Shown in pieces: positions 32,106 to 40,720 of a stretch of 64,000 bases of DNA. Source of the DNA: Petrachloros mirabilis ULC683 (GTDB lineage Bacteria; Cyanobacteriota; Cyanobacteriia; Thermosynechococcales; Thermosynechococcaceae); assembly GCF_009939295.1 (NCBI RefSeq), contig NZ_WVIC01000025.1, positions 1 to 64,000 of the forward strand, given 5' to 3'. The position numbers and the translations under genes were made by a program. Below the pieces are notes generated by a model. That model was given only the letters and a program-made list of their open reading frames with translations. It had not been told where the DNA came from and ran no database searches. Each line of letters starts with the position of its first letter. Within the stretch, counting starts at the first letter, position 1.

Positions 32106-32915
32106 TTACGCCCCAGTCCCAAGGGGATGGCGGGCAGGCACACCGACTGGGCGGGGATAATCCAGGCGTGTTGGCTCCGCCTTACGTAGATAGACCAGAT
32201 GACGCTGACTCTGGGTCAGAGGGGTCGTGACCGCCTGCACCTGAAGCAACTCCCCCCCCAAAAGCCGAAGTGCGCTGTCTAGAGCTAGAGTATCTTCTGG
32301 GTGCCATTCCCCCCGATAGAGAACAGCAATACCGCCCACCTTCAGGAGCGGTAAGCTGTACTCCGCACAGCACCTAGCAGATCCCACCGCTCGAATCAAG
32401 GCCAGGTCGAAGGTTTGGCGAAATTGAGGAGACTGGCCAAGGGTTTCGGCGCGATCGCACCTCAGCCTCACATTCGGCAATCCCAACCGCTGCACCAGCG
32501 ACTCTAAAAACACCATCTTTTTCCGGGTTGAATCCAGGAGGCTCACCTGCCAATCAGGGCGCACAATCGCCACAGGTAGCCCTGGGAACCCTCCCCCCGT
32601 TCCAATATCAATCACGCAGAGGGGATCCGGCAGTGCCCAGGAGCATAATTCAGGCTTAAATTCCGAGGCCGCCTGCGATCGCTCATCCTGGGGCAACCAA
32701 GGCACAATCCCCACCAAAGAATCCCAGAGATGTTTTTCCCAAAAATCAACCGGAGCCGTAATTCGGGTGAGATTGAGGCGCTGATTCCCCGCCAGTAAAT
32801 GAGCATAAAGCGAACAAAAGAGGTGTTTCTGTAAGTCCTGAGGCTGCCAGCCTCCCAATGTCAGGCTCCAATCCCAGAGATCCAAGGGCAAGGAAACCAC
32901 ATCAGAGTCGTTCAC
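32106..32915 (-). CDS. rsmG: 16S rRNA (guanine527-N7)-methyltransferase
   Basis: 269 residues. VIDIGTGGGFPGLPVAIVRP (SAM motif I, about 97-116), LLDSTRKKMVFLE (about 123-135) and LALIRAVG (about 176-183) are diagnostic of RsmG/GidB. It methylates G527 of 16S rRNA. An insertion around residues 78-93 (SQAASEFKPELCSWAL) is longer than in E. coli but common in cyanobacteria. Its start overlaps the stop of the ABC ATPase gene by 4 bases, so they are co-transcribed. Confidence 0.93.
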   Translation of the reverse strand: MNDSDVVSLPLDLWDWSLTLGGWQPQDLQKHLFCSLYAHLLAGNQRLNLTRITAPVDFWEKHLWDSLVGIVPWLPQDERSQAASEFKPELCSWALPDPLCVIDIGTGGGFPGLPVAIVRPDWQVSLLDSTRKKMVFLESLVQRLGLPNVRLRCDRAETLGQSPQFRQTFDLALIRAVGSARCCAEYSLPLLKVGGIAVLYRGEWHPEDTLALDSALRLLGGELLQVQAVTTPLTQSQRHLVYLRKAEPTRLDYPRPVGVPARHPLGTGA

Positions 32916-33592
32916 AGCGCCTCCGGCAAAGGAGACAGCGTCGGTAGATTCCCAAGATTTTCAGGATCAATGGGATGGAGGCTCCCGTAACTCAGCGTCC
33001 AGCAGCGATCGGCAATTTCAACCAATTCTGCTGGATCGTGGGTCACCACCAATAAACTCCAATGTTGTTTCAACTTCGCAATCAGAGCGATAAGCTGTCG
33101 CCGCATCGACCAATCAAGCCCCGCAGTCGGTTCATCCAGAAGCAAGAGTCGGGGCTGACGAATCAACTGCACAGCCAGTGCCAATCGCCGCTGCTGCCCT
33201 CCACTTAACACCTGAGGCGGTGTCGAGAGCGGCAGATCGGGTAAGCCCACCTCCAACAGCGCCTCATGGATGCGATCTGTGGTTAATTCAGGGTGCCCCA
33301 AGCGCAATTCTTCTAAAACAGTACCGCCACAGAAATGCCGTTCTGGAAATTGAAACACAATGCCTGCTATCTGTTGCAGCTTCCCAGCCTTTAACTCTTG
33401 CGCCTGCCAGAGCAGTTGGCCACTAGTGGGTGACACCAACCCTGCAATAATTTCAAGCAGTGTGCTTTTACCAGAACCACTCGTTCCTACAATCAGCCCC
33501 ATCTGTCGGGGCACAATTTCTAAATTCACCTGCCTTAGAATGGCATGGGGTGCAGCAGCAGGGTGATACACCACATTTTTGAGATTAAGCAT
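32912..33592 (-). CDS. ABC transporter ATP-binding protein
   Basis: 226 residues: Walker A GTSGSGKST (about 36-44), Q-loop GIVFQFPERHF, signature LSGGQQRRLALA (about 124-135), Walker B RLLLLDEPTAGLD (about 145-157) and H-loop VVTHD. The FQFPERHF Q-loop and overall shape resemble ECF/cobalt-type ATPases (CbiO-like), but no membrane partner is adjacent, so the substrate is unknown. First gene of a two-gene unit with rsmG. Confidence 0.88.
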   Translation of the reverse strand: MLNLKNVVYHPAAAPHAILRQVNLEIVPRQMGLIVGTSGSGKSTLLEIIAGLVSPTSGQLLWQAQELKAGKLQQIAGIVFQFPERHFCGGTVLEELRLGHPELTTDRIHEALLEVGLPDLPLSTPPQVLSGGQQRRLALAVQLIRQPRLLLLDEPTAGLDWSMRRQLIALIAKLKQHWSLLVVTHDPAELVEIADRCWTLSYGSLHPIDPENLGNLPTLSPLPEAL

Positions 33593-33650
33593 GGCTCAAA
33601 TCTTGCCCCATTCTACAGTCCCTCTTTGATTGAATCAGCATCATCGCCCT

Positions 33651-34103
33651 ATGAACATCCAATTTCGTGAGGTTGACCCCTTTGATCTTTGGATCTGGAT
33701 TGCCTTTGAAACCATTCCCTCTGAGCAAGAAAAGCAATACCTGGAAGAAGTATTTAATTCCTGGTTTTTCTTAGGCAAGCTGGGGGGCTTTAACGCCGAA
33801 AATTTGCAAGTACAAGATGCTGGCTATGAACTTAGCTATCTAGAGTACGACCCGGATCTCAGCCCAACACACCTAATGGCGCTCATGCACAATATGGGAC
33901 ATTTTGAGTACGAGGGCTGCTGGGCGCGATGCTGGTTTGACCTGGGCACCAGTGACGCCCTTGCCCTAGATGTTTTGATCAATGCCCTGAGCCAATTTAG
34001 TCAAGACTATGTTCACATTGAACAATTGCAAATTGGGGGAGAACTTGAAGACTGGCCTACCCACGGTAGCGAAAGCAGACCTGCCTACTCAACCTATGAG
34101 TAG
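33651..34103 (+). CDS. DUF3531 family protein
   Basis: 150 residues: MNIQFREVDPFDLWIWIAFE, KQYLEEVFNSWFFLGKLGGF, SPTHLMALMHNMGHFEYEG and CWARCWFDLGTSDALALD match the cyanobacterial/plastid DUF3531 family of unknown function. No membrane segments or catalytic pattern are evident. The ATG at 33651 is preferred to a TTG at 33630. Divergent from the ABC/rsmG operon. Confidence 0.88.
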   Translation: MNIQFREVDPFDLWIWIAFETIPSEQEKQYLEEVFNSWFFLGKLGGFNAENLQVQDAGYELSYLEYDPDLSPTHLMALMHNMGHFEYEGCWARCWFDLGTSDALALDVLINALSQFSQDYVHIEQLQIGGELEDWPTHGSESRPAYSTYE

Positions 34104-34163
34104 AGTCTACCCCTGACTCCCCTGAATCGGGGAACCTGCCCATCAAAGCCATATCATTAAGCT

Positions 34164-34221
34164 TATAGCAGTTTACAGATCTAATGAAGTCCATGGGGTG
34201 TAGGGGGCAGTGCCCCATGCA
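34164..34221. repeat. Truncated TATAGCGG-family MITE
   Basis: TATAGCAGTTTACAGATCTA then GGGGTGTAGGGGGCAGTGCC matches the left part of the 35521 and 38774 copies but lacks the right end. It marks the start of a 780-base region made only of repeats and gene debris. Confidence 0.7.
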
Positions 34222-34257
34222 AGGTGGCTAGCTAGGCTGACGCGAACCTGCTTTAAC

Positions 34258-34386
34258 GTGGTTCAGTACTGTGAGTGGTATCAAGACTTACATCAGGTCG
34301 GCACAAGCCTGCTGTTAGTCAATCACGGTCTCGGCACCTACCTGCCGGGGTGTTGCTTTTGTCAACCAGAAGTGACTGTGGTTTAG
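34258..34386 (+). pseudogene. Metallophosphoesterase 3'-end remnant
   Basis: Forty-two codons and a stop read VVQYCEWYQDLHQV then VNHGLGTYLPG and CQPEVTVV. They align without gaps to the C-terminus of the intact phosphoesterase at 58840-59769 (VVQHWEWAHGLHQV, VNRGLGTYLPG, CPPEVTLI). The rest of the gene is missing. It is a decayed paralogue lying between repeat elements. Confidence 0.75.
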
Positions 34387-34430
34387 TTATCCTCCCCAAT
34401 TGGCTTTAGTGCTTCGCCATTGGGAAGGAT

Positions 34431-34600
34431 CCTTAGTGGTGCAGAAAACTTTTTTGAGTCTCGTGATGGATGGCCTGAACGGCCCAAACAGCGGCTGAAA
34501 CCCATTGCCTTCGTTCATTTGCCCGAGAAACCTCAAAATCGGTGTCTCGGCAAGAATCCTTGATTCACAAGGGTTTCAGGAGTTTTCTGCACCACCAAGG
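34431..34600. mobile_element. MITE with CCTTAGTGGTGCAGAAAACT ends
   Basis: The left end CCTTAGTGGTGCAGAAAACT and right end AGTTTTCTGCACCACCAAGG are inverted repeats with one mismatch over 20 bases. It is 170 bases long with no coding capacity. No clear target duplication is visible. Confidence 0.75.
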
Positions 34601-34776
34601 ACTATTCCTGACTTGTTCCCAGACATTGCTACTTTTAGCATGGCTAGGTGATGGCGGTAGCAATACCGCTCCAATGACCGTAGCAAGTGATAGTAAAGAT
34701 GCTCAAAACTTATTCTTCGCTGTTCCAGAAAAAGAAAGAACATCAACAACATCTTTAATGGTCAAATCTTTTATCT

Positions 34777-34905
34777 CTCTTTTGTCACTCTAGGCAGAGA
34801 GAATCTGAAGCCTCTATTCGCTCGTTCCCTATAGCCCATGCTATCGTCATGCCAGCAACGTAATTTGGGTATTCCAGATTTTCTCTCACGAAATTGACAA
34901 AAGAG
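34777..34905. mobile_element. CTCTTTTGTCACT-end MITE, copy 2 (129 bp)
   Basis: Nearly identical to 20238-20366. The ends extend to TATCTCTC and GAGGGATA, so the element probably targets TA. It closes the broken RND efflux gene that follows on the minus strand. Confidence 0.85.
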
Positions 34906-35422
34906 GGATAAGATCACATTTTGCTGAATCGGAGGATGGGCGACCGTCAAGGGTAAAGGCATAGGTGGCGATCGTAGCAATGGGCGAAGTCGGTGGGGAG
35001 ATCTGGGGGGTTTCCACCCCCTGCGGCAATTTACTCTGGGCCTGCTGTAACCGTTCAGTCACCCATTGTCGGGCTTGAAATAAATCAGTGCCCCAATTGA
35101 AGACGACCCGCACGACAGAAATTCCCGCAGCCGATGCCGAGCGAACCGTTGTAACGCCGGGGGTGCCGTTGATGGCACTTTCGATGGGCAAACTCACCAG
35201 GGATTCGACTTCTTCCGGGGCCAGTCCCAGTGCTTCAGTTTGAATTTCGACTTGAGGCGGGGCAAATGCGGGCAACACATCCAAAGGCATTTGAGTAATG
35301 GTTTGCCCCTTCCACAGCACCACGAGCAACGTCCCTAGCACGACAAGCCAACGACGGGCGATCGCCCCTTTAAGAATGGCATTGAGGAGGTTGAACCTGC
35401 AGGGTGGGCACGGGCAGTGCAA
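34906..35422 (-). pseudogene. RND efflux permease, N-terminal fragment
   Basis: About 170 residues match the first membrane helix and porter region of CusA/HME-type RND pumps: WLVVLGTLLVVLWKGQTITQ, MPLDVLPAFAPPQVEIQTEA, GLAPEEVESLVSLPIE and GTPGVTTVRSASAAGISVV. A complete pump has over 1,000 residues. Here the frame diverges near 34940 and runs into a MITE at 34905. No continuation is found beyond it, so the gene is a dead 5' fragment. Confidence 0.8.
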
Positions 35423-35520
35423 TTTTTCTGATCATCTCAGGACAAAATGAAATCAGGATGAAATGTGCTCCACCCGTTGCCAGAAAAAAATAGGGGTATG
35501 CCACAATCGAGTTAGACGGA

Positions 35521-35628
35521 TATAGCGGTTCTCACCTGAGTGAGATACGGGGTGTGGGGGTGGAACCCCCACGCAGGGGGCACTGCCCCCTGCACCCCAT
35601 GTACTCCATTGATCTGTAAACCGCTATA
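35521..35628. mobile_element. TATAGCGG-end MITE, copy 2 (108 bp)
   Basis: TATAGCGGTTCTCACCTGAG to TCTGTAAACCGCTATA, perfect 10-base ends flanked by TA. Reverse orientation of 20127-20234, with the same internal palindromes. Confidence 0.88.
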
Positions 35629-35664
35629 TGCCTATTTACCAGAAAAGCTGGGAGAGCGATCGCC

Positions 35665-36252
35665 ATGACTGTGGCCACCAAAAAGCTGACGCTTGAGGAG
35701 TATCTTGCCTATGAGGATGAATCCGGTCTGAGATATGAACTCCTAGACGGAGAATTAATGGCGATGGGGGTGGGGACTGGTATGCATGGCGCGATCGCCA
35801 AGCTGTTGGAGCGGGTCTTTGATGATCAGTGTATTCGCACAGATAAACCTTGGACGGCACAGCGGTTTGCGATCGCTGTCCAGTCTCCCCGATCTGGACG
35901 GTGGGATTCAGCTAGAATCCCGGATGTGGTCGTGTTGCCGATTGAACAGTGGGAAGCTCTGGCCAGTCGAGAAGCGGTCATTAAATTGAATCATCCTCCC
36001 CCGTGGCTGGTGGTGGAAGTGGTGAGTGAGCCTACGGTTTCTACAGACTATCGGGCGAAGTTGAGTGAGTACAGCGTTTTGGAAATCCCTGAGTATTGGA
36101 TCGTTGATCCGCTAACAGGGCGGTTGACCCTTTGTGAGCTAGTGGAGGGATTATATGAGCAGACAGTGTTTCACGGCAATGAGGAGATTGGGTCACCGAC
36201 ATTTCCTGAGCTAAAGCTAACGGCCAGTCAAGTTTTGGCGGGGAAGCTGTAA
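35665..36252 (+). CDS. Uma2 family PD-(D/E)XK nuclease-like protein
   Basis: 195 residues: MTVATKKLTLEEYLAYEDE, LRYELLDGELMAMGVGTGMH, a RIPDVVVLP strand with the PD aspartate near residue 87, WLVVEVVSEPTVSTDYRAKL with the acid near 115 and YSVLEIPEYWIVDPLTG. All family motifs are intact. GGGAGAGCGATCGCC precedes the ATG. It stands alone just downstream of a TATAGCGG element that could bring or alter its promoter. Confidence 0.9.
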   Translation: MTVATKKLTLEEYLAYEDESGLRYELLDGELMAMGVGTGMHGAIAKLLERVFDDQCIRTDKPWTAQRFAIAVQSPRSGRWDSARIPDVVVLPIEQWEALASREAVIKLNHPPPWLVVEVVSEPTVSTDYRAKLSEYSVLEIPEYWIVDPLTGRLTLCELVEGLYEQTVFHGNEEIGSPTFPELKLTASQVLAGKL

Positions 36253-36779
36253 CAGACAGGGGCATTTCATTCTAGGTTTAGGCAACGAGTTTAGGTAATT
36301 CCAGCCACAGATCGATCAAATTCCTGATACCTATAATGGCGTATTCTCGTAGAGGCATAAAGCTTCAGAATTTAGAATGAAACAGCCCTGGAAGTGCGGT
36401 TTTAATTGAATCTGTGGCAGCTTTTCAGAAGATTCTCAACGAAAATTTTCAAAATGGGTAATGATCTGCACACTACCCGTTTTGGCTTTTCTGCGGTGTT
36501 TTGAGGCATACATAGGCGATTGAGATATTTTGTCGAGTGCTCCACTAAGTTATCTCAATCTTTATCTCAATTTGTGCCCTAAACAAGTCTAAATAGGGTG
36601 TATCCCAGTTTTGCAAGTTGTCCCTCTCCCAGAGCGGGAGAGAGATTTAGGGTGAGGGTTACGAAAGTGAGATGCACCCTCTAAATATGTCCAAAAAACA
36701 CCAACGCAATTGTCAGTAGAACCCCTAGAAGAGCCTCTAGAGTATTTGCTACTTGAACGAAATCTTTAATTTTCTAGAA
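36253..36779. other. Intergenic region with paired TATCTCAATC sites
   Basis: No gene is supported. GATTGAGATA at 36518-36527 faces TATCTCAATC at 36551-36560, and TTATCTCAA occurs twice (36550, 36562). The 22-base string at 36549-36570 recurs exactly at 62869-62890. A MITE occupies 36595-36680. The region lies just beyond the 3' end of tRNA-Thr. Confidence 0.6.
36595..36680. mobile_element. MITE with AGGGTGTATC ends and 6-bp target duplication
   Basis: The left end AGGGTGTATCCCAGTTTTGC and right end (reverse complement AGGGTGCATCTCACTTTCG) are inverted repeats. CTAAAT is duplicated at 36589-36594 and 36681-36686. The 86-base element has a CTCTCCCAGAGCGGGAGAG hairpin in the middle. Confidence 0.75.
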
Positions 36780-36851
36780 AGCCGATGAGGGGATTTGAAC
36801 CCCTGGCCGCTCGATTACGAATCGAGTGCTCTACCACTGAGCTACATCGGC
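36780..36851 (-). tRNA. trnT: tRNA-Thr (anticodon CGU)
   Basis: Reading the minus strand, acceptor GCCGATG pairs with CATCGGC. The D arm is AGCTCAGTGGTAGAGC, the anticodon arm CTCGA-TTCGTAA-TCGAG gives CGU (codon ACG), and the T arm is CAGGGGTTCAAATCCCCTC. It is 72 nt with no encoded CCA. All stems pair. Confidence 0.97.
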
Positions 36852-36931
36852 ACAGAGTCACAGTATATCAGGTGCTCAAGCTAAATTGCCCCCAAAATGA
36901 GTCCCACTTAACAACAGGGCTTGAAAACAAA

Positions 36932-38014
36932 TCACGCCAAAGCTGACGAGGCTTTAGGACGAGCAAAAATCATGCGACCCGCAGAGGTTTGCAGCGCACT
37001 GGTAACAATCACCGGCAGTTCATCCCCGATGTGGCTGCGACCATCTTCAACCACTACCATAGTGCCATCTTCCAAATAACCGACCCCTTGAGCCGGTTCT
37101 TTACCCTCTCGCAATATTTTCAGGTCAAGGCTATCTCCTGGTAAATAGACCGGTCGTAAAGCTTGTGCTAGATCATTAATGTTAAGAACCGGAACTTTTT
37201 GCAGACTGGCAACCTTGTTCAAGTTGTAGTCATTGGTGACTAAAGTGCCATTGATCTCTTGTGCCAAGCACACTAGCTTAGCATCTACCGTGGCAACATC
37301 TTCATAGTCTGCCGAATGAATCACAATTCGCTGCGGAAAATTTTCTTGAAGTTGATTCAGTAAGTCCAACCCTCGCCTGCCTCGGGCTCGCTTTTGATCG
37401 TTGGCAGCATCTGCTACAGTTTGCAACTCTAAAAGCACAAAATTTGGTACTAAGATTTGGCCATCAATAAACCCAGTGTTCAACAGCTCTTCAATGCGGC
37501 CATCGATAATGCAACTCGTGTCTAAAATCTTGGCTGGAGCAGATTTCAGAGTGCCTTCAGACAGCAAAATACTTTCCAACGAATTCGGATTGAGCAAGCG
37601 GAGCAAAGCCCGTCCATGGGTATCAGCTAGGCTAATGCCTGAAAAGGCAAAGATTAGACTGCCGAGGACAGCAGTAATGGGTTTGAGAAACGCAATTTTT
37701 GCCGGAACCGGAAGCAAGAAAATAGGTGCCAGCATCAAATTGGCAACCAGCAGCCCCCCCGCTAAGCCAATAGCCCGACTCAGCAAAACATCAGTAGGTA
37801 GCGCTTTAATTTGAGCTTCGAGGCGGCGATAGGTGGCTTGGGTGGCGATGCCAAAACCCACCCCAATGAGCCCGCCAAACCCGGCAGTAACCCAGCGCAA
37901 CCCATCCAAGTTCGCAACTTGCGCCAGGGTTGAGAGCGGTAAAAACTCAATGCTGTGGAAGCCAAGGGCAGCCCCGACCAAAATAAATGTCAAAACAATA
38001 ATTGCGTCTAGCAT
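36932..38014 (-). CDS. PIN/TRAM domain protein (YacL-like)
   Basis: 360 residues. Four N-terminal membrane helices (about 2-125) are followed by a PIN ribonuclease domain (about 163-290) that opens KILDTSCIIDGRIEELLNTG with the first catalytic aspartates, has LELQTVADA...ARGRRGLDLL, and ends TNDYNLNKVASL. A TRAM RNA-binding domain closes it (about 295-350: EPAQGVGYLEDGTMVVVEDG). It is probably a membrane-anchored RNase; targets are unknown. Transcribed toward tRNA-Thr. Confidence 0.9.
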   Translation of the reverse strand: MLDAIIVLTFILVGAALGFHSIEFLPLSTLAQVANLDGLRWVTAGFGGLIGVGFGIATQATYRRLEAQIKALPTDVLLSRAIGLAGGLLVANLMLAPIFLLPVPAKIAFLKPITAVLGSLIFAFSGISLADTHGRALLRLLNPNSLESILLSEGTLKSAPAKILDTSCIIDGRIEELLNTGFIDGQILVPNFVLLELQTVADAANDQKRARGRRGLDLLNQLQENFPQRIVIHSADYEDVATVDAKLVCLAQEINGTLVTNDYNLNKVASLQKVPVLNINDLAQALRPVYLPGDSLDLKILREGKEPAQGVGYLEDGTMVVVEDGRSHIGDELPVIVTSALQTSAGRMIFARPKASSALA

Positions 38015-38409
38015 GGCGCTACGCCTGTCAAGTGAGTGAGTTCCTTAGGATCAAACATCAAACCCAGTTGTTCTAGTGAACAGGGAACCTGCCCCCCATT
38101 ATACGTTTAGCGTTATCGCCATATCAGGAGTGTGCTAATATTGTTCTCAAGAAAGCGAAGCTACAGTCTCTGCGCGTCTCAGATGGTCGGATGCACGTCA
38201 CTGAGTCACTCGCCTTTCCAAAAAATTCATCTCGTTTTTCAATTCGTTTAGAGTAGCTTCACGCTTATGACCGTGCTTAAAAGCTTTCCACAGCAGGTGG
38301 TTTGACTGGATGGACGGAACCCTGATAAGTGGCTAATGGCTCTGAATGACTGGCGGCTTTTCAATCGTTTTATTCTTCAAATCACTTTTAAAACTTAGTA
38401 GAGAAACAT
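38015..38409. other. Intergenic region
   Basis: A 395-base gap between divergent genes. It must contain both promoters, but no clear hexamers, palindrome or small gene could be assigned. Confidence 0.4.
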
Positions 38410-38628
38410 ATGATCCAGCAGGTTTTGCACCCGATGGCCAAGCTTCAGCGTCAGGTTCGAGCCTTAGTCGAGTCCAGAAAGCTCAAGCCCAGCGATGGGC
38501 TGTGGAAAATTGCTCTACTTTATCAAGAAGAATGGCCTTATTGGAAGCAAGAGTTGCTGGATTTCGAGTTTTCTATGCAGGATCCCATCCAAGCATTGCT
38601 AGATGTGGATACCTGGGAAGACGATTAA
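38410..38628 (+). CDS. DUF4327-like small protein
   Basis: 72 residues: VLHPMAKLQRQVRALVESRK, a WKIALLYQEEWPYWKQELLD centre and SMQDPIQALLDVDTWEDD end. The C-terminal pattern (short helix, D-x-I-x-x-LL, W-[DE]-x-D) resembles DUF4327, a small cyanobacterial family of unknown function. GTAGAGAAA lies before the ATG. A longer frame from 38346 in a different phase is not protein-like. Confidence 0.65.
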   Translation: MIQQVLHPMAKLQRQVRALVESRKLKPSDGLWKIALLYQEEWPYWKQELLDFEFSMQDPIQALLDVDTWEDD

Positions 38629-38773
38629 CACCACCTACAAGTTAGCCCAGAGCGGGAGAAGAGAGCTGGAGTCTGTATCCACTTTTGTTCCCCTTGGGGA
38701 GAAGGGGTTAGGGGATGAGGGACTGCTGGACTACGCCTCTTTGATGCCTCTATCCACTGCTGTGCAGTAGTTA

Positions 38774-38858
38774 TATAGCGGTTTACAGATCAATGGAGTA
38801 CATGGAGTGGGGGTGGAACCCCCCCACCCCATACCTCACTCAGGTGAGAACCGCTATA
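38774..38858. mobile_element. TATAGCGG-end MITE, short copy (85 bp)
   Basis: TATAGCGGTTTACAGATCAA to GTGAGAACCGCTATA. It lacks the GGGGGCAGTGCCCCC palindrome of the longer copies. The right end contains the stop codon of the DUF1517 gene. Confidence 0.88.
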
Positions 38859-39804
38859 GCAGCTTTAACTGAGGATAATCTGTCAAAAGATCATCGCTAG
38901 TAAACACATCACCTTCGGCTTGGGGTGTCCAGTACACCTCTAATGCCAAAAGCTGGTCGCTCGAAATCGCACCCAACTGGTTCAAGGCTTGACGCAAGGT
39001 TTCTGCTGAATTGACTTGAGGTAGATTGAGCTTTCCTTGCGAGGCTGTTAGCAGCGTGACCACAATGTATTCCCCTGGGGCTTTGGCCAGTGGATTCTCA
39101 TCAACGGTTGCCAAAGTACTGGCGTTCTGAACCTGTTGCTTAACGTTAGACAACGTTTCGGCCTGGAATTTGCTGCGCTCACTCAACGCCAAGTGATTAA
39201 ATCGGGCTTCTGCAGCAGCCAAACGGCTTTGCTCGGCCTCAACTCCGGCATAAGCACAGTATTCTGGGTGTCTTAATAGGGTCAGGGTTGTTTCTTGGAG
39301 AACCCGCTGCAAGCCATCGGGAGAGGAGGTGTTAGCTTTGAGGGCAATTTGATCTAGGTCTTTTTGCAGATCCCGGGCTTCAGCCAGCAGACCCACTTGC
39401 AGCTTATTAATTGAAACTGGGGGATTGGCAAGCGATCCATCGCTTAAACCCTCATCGCCCTCTTTGATGCGACGGAAGGCTGAGACCAATATATTGGCAA
39501 CTGTAATCACCACAAAAATGGAAAGGATGCCCCCCAGACCGCCGCCAAAGCCAAAGAAGGGAATCAGAAATGGAAAGCCAAATCCCCCGCCAGGATAACC
39601 ATAACCACCGCCCGTGGGAGGTCGCTGAAAGGTGCGGGTGGGAGCGGGACGGCGAAAACTGCCGCCTCCAATGCGTCCACCTGAGCGGGCTGCAAGGGCT
39701 GCATTAGCCTGACTCAGCACTAGAGCGCCTACAAGAGCGAGTGCCAAAATAGGACGAGCCAGGGGTTTAAGAATGGAGAGTAATTTTTTCAGCATCATGC
39801 TCAT
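38854..39804 (-). CDS. DUF1517 family protein
   Basis: 316 residues. A signal/anchor (IKPLARPILALALVGALVLS-type, residues 11-40) is followed by a Gly/Arg/Pro-rich linker (RSGGRIGGGSFRRPAPTRTF), a second hydrophobic segment (FPFLIPFFGFGGGLGGILSI to about 110) and the DUF1517 domain (SINKLQVGLLAEARDLQKDL, RLAAAEARFNHLALSERSKF, EYIVVTLLTAS). The family is shared with plant chloroplasts; function unknown. The C-terminal ...YPQLKLL is closed by a TAG inside a MITE terminal repeat. Confidence 0.88.
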   Translation of the reverse strand: MSMMLKKLLSILKPLARPILALALVGALVLSQANAALAARSGGRIGGGSFRRPAPTRTFQRPPTGGGYGYPGGGFGFPFLIPFFGFGGGLGGILSIFVVITVANILVSAFRRIKEGDEGLSDGSLANPPVSINKLQVGLLAEARDLQKDLDQIALKANTSSPDGLQRVLQETTLTLLRHPEYCAYAGVEAEQSRLAAAEARFNHLALSERSKFQAETLSNVKQQVQNASTLATVDENPLAKAPGEYIVVTLLTASQGKLNLPQVNSAETLRQALNQLGAISSDQLLALEVYWTPQAEGDVFTSDDLLTDYPQLKLL

Positions 39805-39962
39805 CCGAGCTTACATCTTAAAAAACAATCAATGCTCTAAAGACTGAATAGGTCAGCCTGTACTGCTATGACAACGAGTATTGCGGTAAAGATACCCTTC
39901 TTCATAGTGTAACGAAGGGCTGGACGAGGGGGCAAAGTTTGGCTTAGAGGGAAAACCGTATG

Positions 39963-40661
39963 TCACCTAACCCGATAGTGCAGAAAAATCTCTTGGCCTT
40001 GAACGTCAGAGCTGAGTAATTCTAAGCGAGGAGCTACATCTTGGCCAAAGCCTTCTCCCTGAACTGGTGAAGGAGCTGACTCCCCGCCCAGTAATAGGGG
40101 ACAGACCGTTAAATGAAGTTCGTCAATGAGATCGTGAGCCAGCAGCGCGGCCACAATGGCACCGCCACCGAGAACTGCCAGTCGCTTTATTTTTAGGTCT
40201 GCTAAACGCTGTAATGCCGATGACCAATCTAGGGACTGGTCATCGGCTTCACAGATCAAAATTTCCTCGAAATGGTTCGATGCTTGCCAGGCTTCTGCTC
40301 CGGAGGAGACTGTGAGCAGCCATCGGGGTACAGGCTGCCGAAAAAAGCGCAGGTCTGGATCTAGTTTTCCGGAAAGGGTACCCACAATCTGAGCGGGTTG
40401 CTCGGGCTTACCCTGCTGTTGACGCTCTGCGATCAGCTCTGGTGTCATGACCCGCATGGCGGTGCCCCCCGCCCGTAGGGTCGCCCCCCCAAATAAAACA
40501 CCATCGGCAGCCGCAACCTGCCGTTCTAGAGCGTTGTAATCAGCCTGAGAGCCAAAGTTGGGTGGGGTGCGATGGGCGTCGGCAATTTTGCCATCGGCGC
40601 TCATGGCTAGGACAACGGTAGTGTGGGGACGATTGGGCTTCACGGGGTATAACTGGGACAA
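39963..40661 (-). CDS. RibD C-terminal-type reductase
   Basis: About 232 residues with the RibD_C/dihydrofolate-reductase fold: HTTVVLAMSADGKIAD (about 14-29), ADGVLFGGATLRAGGTAM, LGGGAIVAALLAHDLIDELH and VCPLLLGGESAP. It lacks a deaminase domain, so it probably reduces the riboflavin precursor, or a related pterin, with NADPH. The start at 40661 (TTG, with GTGAGG upstream) avoids overlap with the divergent acyltransferase gene; GTG at 40673 is the alternative. The open frame back to 40754 runs antiparallel into that gene. Confidence 0.82.
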   Translation of the reverse strand: MSQLYPVKPNRPHTTVVLAMSADGKIADAHRTPPNFGSQADYNALERQVAAADGVLFGGATLRAGGTAMRVMTPELIAERQQQGKPEQPAQIVGTLSGKLDPDLRFFRQPVPRWLLTVSSGAEAWQASNHFEEILICEADDQSLDWSSALQRLADLKIKRLAVLGGGAIVAALLAHDLIDELHLTVCPLLLGGESAPSPVQGEGFGQDVAPRLELLSSDVQGQEIFLHYRVR

Positions 40662-40720
40662 GGTTTTCCTCACTATCCTAGAGGGATGCTTTGTTGGTTT
40701 TCTATATTGGAGGGCAGATT

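Noticed and set aside
34542-34793. 83-codon open frame on the plus strand
   Set aside because: It starts inside a MITE end and finishes in another MITE; the middle third is not recognisable and has no ribosome site.
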